Origin: a virus
Direction: 5' to 3' (one strand)
DNA length: 51,139 nucleotides
Virus record (IMG/VR): IMGVR_UViG_3300032284_001945
Span: 1-51,139 of that record
The first letter of the stretch is position 1. The number at the start of each line of letters is the position of its first letter. This document shows, piece by piece, positions 30,549 to 37,902 of this stretch. Under the pieces are notes generated by a model that was given only the letters and a program-made list of their open reading frames with translations, did not search any database and was not told where the DNA came from. The position numbers were made by a program, and so were the translations under genes.

Positions 30549-31175
30549 TTATAGACTTAAAGAATTTTTCCAAAAACCATCATCAAAATAACTAGCGTAT
30601 TTATCTCTTATTGTAGGAGATTGTTCGTCCGGAGCTTCCGGGTCATTTTTTTGTTTGAGAATATCTATATAAGCTTTTGTCATATCTTCTGAAAAATCAG
30701 GAGGTAATTCATTCTTGATGACTTTCATATCATCAGAAGCTAAACCTGAAAGAACCCTTTCAGAAGATTTATTAAATTGAGATGGAACTATTTGAATTCC
30801 GTAATGAGGAAATACGTCAAACATTTCCTGGAATTTCTTATTTCTACTAGCTTTTTCATGTAAAGCTATATAAGCTGGCATTTTATTCTTTTTCTCGAAA
30901 AGACTATATATTTCCTTTACAGGACCGCCATTTTTTGCTTTAATTATAGAAACTTGTGGGGCAAATTTAGACTTAAGAAGTATTTCCCACAGAAGAGCTT
31001 TTTGATCCTGAGAGAGAGGGGATGGATTTTTAGGGTCATCAGCACCAATAACGACGTTCACATGGCCTACTTCCGGTTTAGAAAGAAGCCAGTGAACGGC
31101 GTTTAGGTGTAGTTTTGTCGGAGGATTAAAGGTCCCTGGGTAAAAACAGGGGTATTTTTGATTTTGTTCGATCAT
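30549..31175 (-). CDS. Nucleotidyltransferase-like protein (NMNAT/cytidylyltransferase superfamily)
   Basis: 208 residues. The N-terminal Rossmann-type motif YPGTFNPPTKLHLNAVHWL (about 12-30) matches the (H/T)xGH active site region of the superfamily, with T20 and H23 kept but Gly replaced by Leu. VNVVIGADDPKNPSPL follows as in NMNAT-like folds, and KSSERVLSG (about 136-144) resembles the ISSTxxR motif. Predicted reaction: transfer of a nucleotide to a phosphate group, for example NMN to NAD, but the substrate is not determinable. Unusual in a late gene cluster. Its start codon lies in a perfect inverted repeat. Confidence 0.72.
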   Translation of the reverse strand: MIEQNQKYPCFYPGTFNPPTKLHLNAVHWLLSKPEVGHVNVVIGADDPKNPSPLSQDQKALLWEILLKSKFAPQVSIIKAKNGGPVKEIYSLFEKKNKMPAYIALHEKASRNKKFQEMFDVFPHYGIQIVPSQFNKSSERVLSGLASDDMKVIKNELPPDFSEDMTKAYIDILKQKNDPEAPDEQSPTIRDKYASYFDDGFWKNSLSL

Positions 31176-31196
31176 ATAGGTAGTATATACCTATAT
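31174..31196 (-). promoter_or_regulatory. Inverted repeat covering the start codon of the nucleotidyltransferase gene
   Basis: Perfect 9-bp arms atataggta (31174-31182) and tacctatat (31188-31196) around a 5-base loop. On the mRNA the second arm includes AU of the AUG. It could be a translational hairpin or a dimeric repressor operator overlapping the AT-rich motif. Confidence 0.55.
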
Positions 31197-31203
31197 AAAT
31201 ATC
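31194..31203 (-). promoter_or_regulatory. Recurrent AT-rich motif (CGATATTTATA)
   Basis: Copy 18 bases before the ATG at 31175, partly overlapping the inverted repeat, so a regulator bound there could block it. Confidence 0.45.
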
Positions 31204-31208
31204 GAAAA

Positions 31209-31757
31209 CTAACCGTTGATCATAGTCTGTTTAAACGTCGATGTAGAAGTTTTAATAGGAGGATACAATTCAACATTCTCAAATAGCTCCTGAGTATCGG
31301 GATCTATGATGTTTCCAATTTTAGTAGCACCCTTAAGGCTCTTAAGGAAAGACTCTCGCTCCTTAATTTTAGCTTTCATCACTTCAAGCTCCTCATTAAG
31401 ACGATTCCAAATCGGATCTCCACAAGCAGAAAAATCTTGTTTCGTTGCGGATTCAAGAAGTTCGAATTTTGTTCCAAATTTGGTAGTAAAAGATTTACCA
31501 TCATCGGAATTGTTTTTAATCTCTTCTCGGACTAATTCAGTAAAAGTATTTTCACCATTTTCATCAGCAAGTTCTTTAAGTTGCTTAGATGTTTCTTCAA
31601 CAAATTTGAACATTTCGGCTACTTGAACGGCGGAGACATTACCTTCCATAATAGCAGAATACAAATTTGTAGCAGCTTTGGCTGAACCTTTTTTACTAAC
31701 ATCCGGTGTTTTGTAGCTGGTTTGATCCAACTGAATCAAAAATTCTGAATTGTTCAT
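31209..31757 (-). CDS. Uncharacterised helical phage protein
   Basis: 182 residues. Helical, acidic, with the stretch ATNLYSAIMEGNVSAVQVAEMFKF (about 29-52) and a coiled-coil region (LNEELEVMKAKIKERESFL, about 128-146), then a proline-containing tail (VELYPPIKTSTSTFKQTM). This organisation is seen in a family of phage proteins of unknown function that may accompany replication or recombination genes. Its ATG overlaps the primase stop (ATGA), so it is translationally coupled to the primase and could partner it. Function not known. Confidence 0.6.
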   Translation of the reverse strand: MNNSEFLIQLDQTSYKTPDVSKKGSAKAATNLYSAIMEGNVSAVQVAEMFKFVEETSKQLKELADENGENTFTELVREEIKNNSDDGKSFTTKFGTKFELLESATKQDFSACGDPIWNRLNEELEVMKAKIKERESFLKSLKGATKIGNIIDPDTQELFENVELYPPIKTSTSTFKQTMING

Positions 31758-32689
31758 AACATCATTTTATATTTTAATAATCGATCTGAGGTTAACGGGG
31801 GAGTACTTTGAATAAGTTCTAGAAAAGATTCAAAACCCATTTCAGATGCGTCTTTCTTTTCAGTACTTACTAGAAATACTTTTTTGCCCATAGAAAGCAA
31901 TGTATCACAATGTTTTAGTGCCATTTTCATGGCATCATTATCAAGTGCAATATACACCTTTTTAATTTGAGGCTCAATTAATTTTTTCATCAATTTAGGT
32001 GTAATCGATTTGCCTAACAAAGGTATAACATTTCTTTTTATTGCCAGCATGTCAAAAACCCCCTCACATAATACAATAGGAACATCCCAATTTATAAACA
32101 TTTCAAATGCTATAATATCCCTAGATGTTTGAGGAAACTTGTACTTATAAGTTACTTCAGGATCAAAAGATCTGCCTATAAAATAATTAATATTTCCATC
32201 AGCATCAAAAGATGGGACAATAATTCTTTCCGCGTATTTACCCTCATCACAATATCCTATCTGATATTTTTTAATATCATTTTCGGTTATTCCTCTTTTT
32301 TTGAGGTAAAGCATCGCATGTTTAGCAAGAATATCGGTAGGTTTAGCATCAAGCAGATATTTGTATTCCTCCGGTAATACCCCATCAAAAATGGAATTAT
32401 CCGCTTTATCGGTCTCGGATTTGACTACAATAGTAGAAAGACTTTTAAGTGCCTTTTCAGGCGCATTCATCTTTCTAAAAAGATTTCTTATAGTTCTACC
32501 CTTAGCACCACAAGCCCAGCAAGCCCATCTATTATTACCTTCACTATCGGTAACAATATCTACTTCTAATTTTCTTTTTCCTGGGGGGTTGGAAACATGA
32601 AAAGGACAAACATATTTCCGATTAGATTTTGACCCCGGCTCACTAGAGCCTAGTACATGATCTAAAAGGCCGGATAATAAATTTTCCAT
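31754..32689 (-). CDS. 61: DNA primase, DnaG/gp61-type
   Basis: 311 residues (T4 gp61 is 342). Zinc-binding domain: VCPFH with C28/H31 and WACWAC with C57/C60. TOPRIM domain: IVLCEGVFD with E209 and VYIALDNDA with D240/D242, the expected metal-binding acidic residues. Between them RIIVPSFDADGNINYFIGRSF fits the RNA polymerase core. Role: RNA primer synthesis for lagging-strand replication, together with a helicase not encoded here. It is unusual among virion genes; it is flanked by an AT-rich element (GATATTTAA at about 32707) and may be expressed separately. Confidence 0.9.
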   Translation of the reverse strand: MENLLSGLLDHVLGSSEPGSKSNRKYVCPFHVSNPPGKRKLEVDIVTDSEGNNRWACWACGAKGRTIRNLFRKMNAPEKALKSLSTIVVKSETDKADNSIFDGVLPEEYKYLLDAKPTDILAKHAMLYLKKRGITENDIKKYQIGYCDEGKYAERIIVPSFDADGNINYFIGRSFDPEVTYKYKFPQTSRDIIAFEMFINWDVPIVLCEGVFDMLAIKRNVIPLLGKSITPKLMKKLIEPQIKKVYIALDNDAMKMALKHCDTLLSMGKKVFLVSTEKKDASEMGFESFLELIQSTPPLTSDRLLKYKMML

Positions 32690-32705
32690 AGGATAAAGAT
32701 ACGAC

Positions 32706-33146
32706 TTAAATATCTTTTCTCCAAAATTTTCCTAAAAACTGATCGTTATAACAATTATCGGATTCTAAACATCCATGTAATATCTGAAATCTGAGTTCCT
32801 GATAAGTAGTCTGTTTTTTATGAAAGCATACCATCAAAATCTCTCTTTTAAAGGCCTCTGGCCCCATGGCCTTTACGTCGGCCTTCAAAGTACTTTCGGA
32901 GCCAAAATAGGCCTTCCAATCGCTTTCAGAGACCACTTTTTTCTTAGTAGGTTTCCTACCAGGGCCAGTTTGTTCAGAAATTTCTTTTTTAGTGAGTTTT
33001 TTTGATCTTTCTGAATATAAATTCTTCTTACCTATGTAAAATTTACCATCAGAAATCCTAGTAATCTTATAGATAAAAGCGTGTGCCTTTTCAGGAAACT
33101 TGCTTATATCATCCATAACTTCATTTTTAAATAACCAATTAGACAT
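32706..33146 (-). CDS. GIY-YIG-like small protein
   Basis: 146 residues. HAFIYKITRISDGKFYIGKKN (about 22-42) is a GIY-YIG-type first strand pair (here FIY and YIG), followed by SDWKAYFGSESTLKADVK and PEAFKREILMVCFHKK. TTYQELRFQILHGCL supplies a Glu in a helix as in the nuclease family. Similar short proteins are found in T4-like phages without homing behaviour. Possible small DNA endonuclease. Its ATG overlaps the stop of the fibre-module gene by 8 bases. It differs from the two homing endonucleases, lacking NUMOD-type tails and the LTEGGEG motif. Confidence 0.65.
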   Translation of the reverse strand: MSNWLFKNEVMDDISKFPEKAHAFIYKITRISDGKFYIGKKNLYSERSKKLTKKEISEQTGPGRKPTKKKVVSESDWKAYFGSESTLKADVKAMGPEAFKREILMVCFHKKQTTYQELRFQILHGCLESDNCYNDQFLGKFWRKDI

Positions 33147-33438
33147 CTATTCTTATTAAAATATTTGTATCTGTTTCGGGTGAGATAGGTAGAGGTTGAG
33201 AAAATTTAGCTACCATTAACAATTCATTAGCATCGTTATATAAACCAACCATAGAAGCATATGGTGTAAAACTAGATCCGGATGCAAAAGATACCATATT
33301 TTCAATGCTTCCGGTAGTTAACAAAGATGGATTATAACTATAATTCATCTCATATTCTTTTACGCGACATCTGATATTTTTTTCTATAATCAGATGTTCG
33401 TTTTTAAAGCTTAAAGTGAAAGGTTGATATTGGACCAT
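33139..33438 (-). CDS. Short virion protein consisting of a shared fibre module
   Basis: 99 residues. SYNPSLLTTGS, then PYASMVGLYNDANELLMVAK and FSQPLPI closely resemble the C-terminus of the 343-residue protein at 37903-38934 (YTSNPSI, TTIGLYNDTGELLAVAKLSK, PLP). It appears to be a stand-alone copy of that C-terminal module, possibly a duplicated fragment or a fibre-tip subunit. It lies 10 bases downstream of a Pro/Thr-repeat protein gene. No catalytic motif. Confidence 0.7.
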   Translation of the reverse strand: MVQYQPFTLSFKNEHLIIEKNIRCRVKEYEMNYSYNPSLLTTGSIENMVSFASGSSFTPYASMVGLYNDANELLMVAKFSQPLPISPETDTNILIRIDV

Positions 33439-33448
33439 TTATTTAATT

Positions 33449-34321
33449 TTAACAAGCTCCCGCATTACTGCAAGCATAAGTAGCTACTATCTGATCACCA
33501 TTAGATACCGGAGTGCCATTAATTGCGGTAATCTTAAGTAAGCCGCTACCTGCGCTGAAGTTGCTAGCGAGGTTTTGCGTTCTATAATATACCAACATGT
33601 CTATATATCCACTTCCAGGTATCGTTACTGTAGTACTTGTAGTATGACTAATAGAAGAAGGTACTGTAGTAGTATTCTGAGAATCAGTTAAATAAGTAGT
33701 ACCTCCAGGTACAGGACTTACATACGGTAACGTCGTATTATATACTTCACCGCTTATACATACCTTAGTGTAAGGCGACGCTATACCGTTTACAAATTGA
33801 GAAATGGTAAATGATAATGTAACAGTAGATCCGGGTACGGCTGTTAATCTAGAGTATGCAGTGCCTTGGCCTGTACAAGCAGAATTTCCTCCACTATATC
33901 CAGAATCGAAATAAGCATAATATACTACCGTCGGGGTAACTGTCGGAGTAATCGTCGGAGTTATAGAAGGCGTTACTGACGGAGTTATAGTCGGAGTAAT
34001 CGTCGGTGTAGCAGTCGGGCTAGGCGTAGGCGTAGGCGTGGGTGTACTGGTCGGGCTAGGCGTAGGCGTAGGCGTGGGACTGGGAGTAGGTGTGGGTGTC
34101 GGCGTGGGGAAAAAGTAAGACGCAGTTGTTAAACAGTCTGGATCAGTATTATGCATTTCTAATACCGTTGCATTTGTCGGTATTCCAGTTAAAGTATATC
34201 CATTCAAAAGAGATTGCCTGGATACCCCGGTAGCCAATGTTACCATGTTGGATGACGATATATAAAATATATCAAAAGGTCCTTGAGCTAAGCCGGTTTG
34301 TAACTTTATTGTATAATCCAT
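33449..34321 (-). CDS. Pro/Thr-repeat virion protein 1
   Basis: 290 residues. N-terminal domain (1-71) starts [20 protein letters not shown] with [11 protein letters not shown], a sequence type I recall from phage fibre proteins. Residues 72-132 are almost pure PT, TPSPT, ITPT and VTPT repeats, an extended mucin-like stalk. The C-terminal domain (about 133-290) is Ser/Thr-rich and beta-structured with several Cys ([21 protein letters not shown]). No signal peptide. Probable surface fibre or decoration. Adjacent to two glycosyltransferase genes, and the Pro/Thr stretch is a natural O-glycosylation target (inference). Confidence 0.78.
   Translation of the reverse strand: MDYTIKLQTGLAQGPFDIFYISSSNMVTLATGVSRQSLLNGYTLTGIPTNATVLEMHNTDPDCLTTASYFFPTPTPTPTPSPTPTPTPSPTSTPTPTPTPSPTATPTITPTITPSVTPSITPTITPTVTPTVVYYAYFDSGYSGGNSACTGQGTAYSRLTAVPGSTVTLSFTISQFVNGIASPYTKVCISGEVYNTTLPYVSPVPGGTTYLTDSQNTTTVPSSISHTTSTTVTIPGSGYIDMLVYYRTQNLASNFSAGSGLLKITAINGTPVSNGDQIVATYACSNAGAC
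33926..34108 (-). repeat. Pro/Thr coding repeats of protein 1
   Basis: Low-complexity stretch of repeated ggcgtaggcgtaggc / gtcggagtaatcgtc units on the plus strand, encoding the TPT/TPS/ITP stalk at residues 72-132. Confidence 0.85.
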
Positions 34322-34346
34322 TATTTTTTAAACGCTTTCTATAAAA

Positions 34347-34356
34347 ATAAATATCA
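34347..34356 (-). promoter_or_regulatory. Recurrent AT-rich motif (TGATATTTAT)
   Basis: Copy 25 bases before the ATG at 34321, overlapping the stop codon of the glycosyltransferase gene upstream. Possible promoter for Pro/Thr protein 1. Confidence 0.42.
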
Positions 34357-34995
34357 AACTAAAGTTATTCCTTTAGCCTTTTTAACCTTTTTGAGAGTAT
34401 CTTCTTCATTTTCTTCATTGGTTCTCCATCCCATGTAATGCAAAATATAAACATCATCTCTTGCAATTAAAGGATGGCAATTAAATTCCTGATCGGTTAA
34501 TATGGTAAAATCATCAGAATTTTGTAGATACTCACATATAGGACCTTGATCCCAAGGCCATCCTTCATAAGATCTTTTATCTATCTCTTTCTTTTTAGGA
34601 TCTTCTTTATTCCAAACAGCATTCAAAAAGTCAAATGATCTTTTATCATGTTTTAAGATGAATACACCAGTATTGACATAATGCCATTGACCGTTTTCTC
34701 CATTATATCCTACATCTCTACAAAATGTGCCACATTTACCAAAATAATCTTCTATCTTCTTATCAAAGTTATTAAAAACGCAATCGGCATCTACCCACAT
34801 AACATAATCGTAAAAGGGTAAAAGTCTCATTACTGCTAATATCTTATCCCAGGCAGGATGCCTTTCACTTATTCTACCAAAATGGGCATTATATTGATAA
34901 CCGTGATGGGAACAGTAGGCTCTATGATTTTGTTCTGTTAATGCCCCGATAACTTCAATTTCTTTAGTATATAGTGTTACGACACAAATATTCAT
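34354..34995 (-). CDS. Glycosyltransferase, GMA12/MNN10-like (GT34-type)
   Basis: 213 residues. MNICVVTLYTKEIEVIGALT opens the GT-A fold, HPAWDKILAVMRLL precedes YVMWVDADCVF with the DxD metal motif D69-A-D71, and CGTFCRDVGYNG, YVNTGVFILKHDKRSFDFL and WPWDQGPICEYLQ match the galactosyl/mannosyl-transferase family (GT34/GMA12 type). QEFNCHPL and ILHYMGWRT end the catalytic domain. Predicted to add a hexose from a nucleotide sugar to an acceptor. It lies between a second glycosyltransferase and a Pro/Thr-repeat protein, so a virion protein acceptor is plausible. Acceptor and sugar are not determinable. Confidence 0.87.
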   Translation of the reverse strand: MNICVVTLYTKEIEVIGALTEQNHRAYCSHHGYQYNAHFGRISERHPAWDKILAVMRLLPFYDYVMWVDADCVFNNFDKKIEDYFGKCGTFCRDVGYNGENGQWHYVNTGVFILKHDKRSFDFLNAVWNKEDPKKKEIDKRSYEGWPWDQGPICEYLQNSDDFTILTDQEFNCHPLIARDDVYILHYMGWRTNEENEEDTLKKVKKAKGITLV

Positions 34996-35013
34996 AAAAT
35001 ATAATTTTAAAAT

Positions 35014-36261
35014 TTATAGTTCTCCTATTATTCTATCACACCATTCTTTAGATCTAGAATGAGGCCACACAATCCATCTTTTTGGTTCAACTTCTGTGTT
35101 GAATGTTCTCCAAAGTTTTATGTAACTATCGGAACTATTAAAAAAAGAATTTATTTCATTTTCGTCAGCGTCTTGCCTGTATATAGTTTCTCCCTTTTCG
35201 TTTTCAAAAGCAACACACCAAAAATCATAGTCCTTTTCTGGGACTTGTTGATACGAAATATCTATGCAATGTTTAAATACTTTTAGGAATGAATTTTCAT
35301 ATTCTAACAAATCTTCTATTTTTGGATTTGGAGCATATCTATTTTCTAAAGTATGTCTTTGAACAGATCGATCGTAAAACCTTACTCCGGCATATTGTTC
35401 ATAATCTCTTAAAGATCTCTCGCTACCAAAATCATAATTAGATAGATCGTGATTACATCTACATTCTCCCATACCAAAAAGCGCTCTAAATCTTCTATGC
35501 GAAGAAGCATTTTTTTCTACCCAAGAAGGATCATCATCCCAATGTTTAACCCTATTATTTCTAGTATATTCATGCCACAAAATAACTTTATGGGGGTGAA
35601 AAAGATCGTATCCCCAAGTATACGCTCTAACAGCTATTGATATTTCTTCACCGTGAAAATAATAATTAGGATCGTGTGGAACTTCTTTACAAAATTGGCC
35701 TAATGTAAAACAAAAATGTGCTGAATAAAATCTTGAGGGTATCGGTTCAGTCAAATCCTTCCAATTTTCTATGACTGCTGGTATAAAAAATATAGGACCT
35801 TCAGGTATAAATCTATCAAAGGTCATCCACCAAGGTTCGAGGACTCTACCTCCAGGATCATTGTTAGGATCATAACTAGGAACATAAGATGTTAAAAGAG
35901 GTTTTTTATATCCTTTACTTTGTAATCCCTCAAGCATTTCTATTAAAACCACATCCCAATCTTCAATAAATCTATGATGAGAATCTATCTGTAAAGTATA
36001 TTTTTCATTATTATATAAACTCTGTACAGAATTTCTTGCCCAGCAAACTCCTTTACTTTTTTCATTATCTATATCTAATATAGAAAATCTTTTATCGTCT
36101 TTAAATTCATCGAGGGTATCCCACAAATCATTTTTAGAATGTTGCCAGCAAATACCAAATCTTAAATTCTCTGGGTGTTTTGCTTTCTGTATACAGTCCC
36201 TTAAAGTCGGAAGTAATTCCGGATCTCTATAGCTGGCTATTTGGATAAAAATAGTATTCAT
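35014..36261 (-). CDS. Glycosyltransferase, GlcNAc-type (PF11397-like)
   Basis: 415 residues from the ATG at 36261; an in-frame TTG at 36276 would add five residues. TIFIQIASYRDPELLPTLRD at the start, ARNSVQSLY and LQIDSHHRFIEDWD (DxH-type metal site near D93) are typical of the GlcNAc transferase family (Skp1-type, which in eukaryotes modifies hydroxyproline). YFHGEEISIAVRAYTWGYDL and ILWHEYTR match the second half of that family. Likely transfers an N-acetylhexosamine or related sugar. The last 120 residues are an extra domain. Located directly after a Pro/Thr-repeat protein gene and before another glycosyltransferase. Confidence 0.87.
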   Translation of the reverse strand: MNTIFIQIASYRDPELLPTLRDCIQKAKHPENLRFGICWQHSKNDLWDTLDEFKDDKRFSILDIDNEKSKGVCWARNSVQSLYNNEKYTLQIDSHHRFIEDWDVVLIEMLEGLQSKGYKKPLLTSYVPSYDPNNDPGGRVLEPWWMTFDRFIPEGPIFFIPAVIENWKDLTEPIPSRFYSAHFCFTLGQFCKEVPHDPNYYFHGEEISIAVRAYTWGYDLFHPHKVILWHEYTRNNRVKHWDDDPSWVEKNASSHRRFRALFGMGECRCNHDLSNYDFGSERSLRDYEQYAGVRFYDRSVQRHTLENRYAPNPKIEDLLEYENSFLKVFKHCIDISYQQVPEKDYDFWCVAFENEKGETIYRQDADENEINSFFNSSDSYIKLWRTFNTEVEPKRWIVWPHSRSKEWCDRIIGEL

Positions 36262-36296
36262 AACAAAAAAATTCAAAACAAATTTACAAAATTATT

Positions 36297-37886
36297 TTAG
36301 GTACATGCTAAATCAAATGCTGAATTTCCATATAAATTGACATTTTCTGTTGCTCCTACTACGGTAGACTGTCTGCCAGGACATCCAGAAGGTAGAGTAT
36401 TATAATCATTTGCGGTACTTACTTTAAGAGACATCGCAGTTGTACCGGCAGAGCTAGGTCCAAAAATATCAGAAATCGCAAAGTACAAAGTAGTAGAACC
36501 ATAAACTCCGCTTATAGTACCTACCAACTGTCCTGTAGCAGTAACAGATGTAGCTAACCTATTGTTAGAAGATACGAAATTATCGGTACTCCACCAAACA
36601 TATCTGCCTGTTACTAAACTGGATTGTTTAGCATATACACTAACTGTATACGTCGAAGTTGGGGTAGGAGTGATAGTAGGAGTAGGCGTGGATGTAGGTG
36701 TTATTGAGGGCGTAATAGTAGGAGTAGGTGTAGGTGTCCTAGTAATAGTTGGTGTAATAGTTGGTGTCGGTGTAATAGTCGGAGACGGTGTAAGAGTAGG
36801 CGTAATAGTCGGCGTTACACTAGGCGAAGGCGTAGGTGTAATACTAGAAGTTACAGTAGGTGTAATAGTAGGCGTAATAGTCGGAGTAGGTGACGGTGAA
36901 GGCGTAGGCGTTGGTACAGGCACCTTAGTAAGAGAAAATACAGTAGTATCCGACGGAATAGGCAATGTTGTAGGATATGTTCCTACAATTATCATATTAC
37001 AATAAGGAGTCTTAACTTTAGCAGTTACCTTACCATAATTAGACGATAAAGTGCAAGTTCCATCTTGAGATATAATAGAGTACTTATAAAAAGTAGTATA
37101 TACTCCAGGAGTAGATGTCAGTAAAGTCAAAGAATTATCTGCATTTACTTGGAATAAACTATAATCTGATCCAGATACAGAAACCGAGCTATTTACTATA
37201 CTGAAATAAGGATTTCTTATTTGATCATTAGCCGTGGGATATATAGTTTTTGGAGAAGTAGATTTTCTAAATTCGATATAATCATCTACTGCTAATGGAG
37301 GTATAGGAAAAATATATTGATAATTGGGATTAGTTATTACAACTATACCATGCTCATAAAATATATTCCCAACTAAAACACCATTTCCTGAATTAGAAAC
37401 ATCTAATACATTTCCATATCTATCGTCTACTAAATGATATGTAGAACCCAGCACATCAAAAGATCCTGGGTGTAGTGAAACGCCAAATACTTTTTTAGGT
37501 ATAGATAAAACTTTTATTTCTGCTGTACTTCCAGTAGGAAAATTTTTATACATATAGCCGGTTGGGCTATAATTAAAATAAGAGCCAGAAGGTCTATATA
37601 CACTTGCGCTTTGATATGCGCTTCCTTGTAAGTTAGAAGTATTATCTAGTAAAGAACCTGAATATTCCTGATAAAATAAATGATTTATAGAATCATATAC
37701 CAACCTTTCATATTGGCCGTTTATTCTATATTCACTTGCAGATGTAAAACTTCCAGTTAAATTTTTACCTGTTAAAACCGTAATTCCGTTGTCATTTATA
37801 GTACATCCCGCGTATTGCCAAGATTTGTTGGCAATATAAGGGAGATTTATTACATCAGAATTATTTAAACGTTTGAATGATGACAT
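36297..37886 (-). CDS. Pro/Thr-repeat virion protein 2
   Basis: 529 residues. N-terminal part has NGQYERLVYDSINHLFYQEY and FGVSLHPGSFDVLGSTYHLV, then NIFYEHGIVVITN, which parallel the 343-residue protein next to it (GQYRNLVYGDENSLFNFGG, INPGTWGLTLSSSGYTI). Middle region is beta-rich with a CTLSSNYG and PYCNMIIVG end. Residues about 323-411 are PT, ITPT, TPSPS and VTPT repeats, a long stalk. The C-terminal domain (about 412-529) starts TYTVSVYAKQSS and ends FDLACT. Probably a surface fibre on the tail or baseplate. Like its partner it lies next to the glycosyltransferase pair. Confidence 0.8.
   Translation of the reverse strand: MSSFKRLNNSDVINLPYIANKSWQYAGCTINDNGITVLTGKNLTGSFTSASEYRINGQYERLVYDSINHLFYQEYSGSLLDNTSNLQGSAYQSASVYRPSGSYFNYSPTGYMYKNFPTGSTAEIKVLSIPKKVFGVSLHPGSFDVLGSTYHLVDDRYGNVLDVSNSGNGVLVGNIFYEHGIVVITNPNYQYIFPIPPLAVDDYIEFRKSTSPKTIYPTANDQIRNPYFSIVNSSVSVSGSDYSLFQVNADNSLTLLTSTPGVYTTFYKYSIISQDGTCTLSSNYGKVTAKVKTPYCNMIIVGTYPTTLPIPSDTTVFSLTKVPVPTPTPSPSPTPTITPTITPTVTSSITPTPSPSVTPTITPTLTPSPTITPTPTITPTITRTPTPTPTITPSITPTSTPTPTITPTPTSTYTVSVYAKQSSLVTGRYVWWSTDNFVSSNNRLATSVTATGQLVGTISGVYGSTTLYFAISDIFGPSSAGTTAMSLKVSTANDYNTLPSGCPGRQSTVVGATENVNLYGNSAFDLACT
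36654..36920 (-). repeat. Pro/Thr coding repeats of protein 2
   Basis: Repetitive gtaatagtaggcgt-type DNA encoding the TPT/ITPT stalk (residues about 323-411). Same amino-acid type as the repeats at 33926-34108 but different DNA, so probably not a very recent duplication. Confidence 0.85.
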
Positions 37887-37902
37887 ATCTGATCATAACA
37901 AT

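Noticed and set aside
36562-37005. 147-codon Gly/Val-repeat frame on the plus strand
   Set aside because: It is the antisense reading of the Pro/Thr coding repeats; periodic DNA stays open in several frames.
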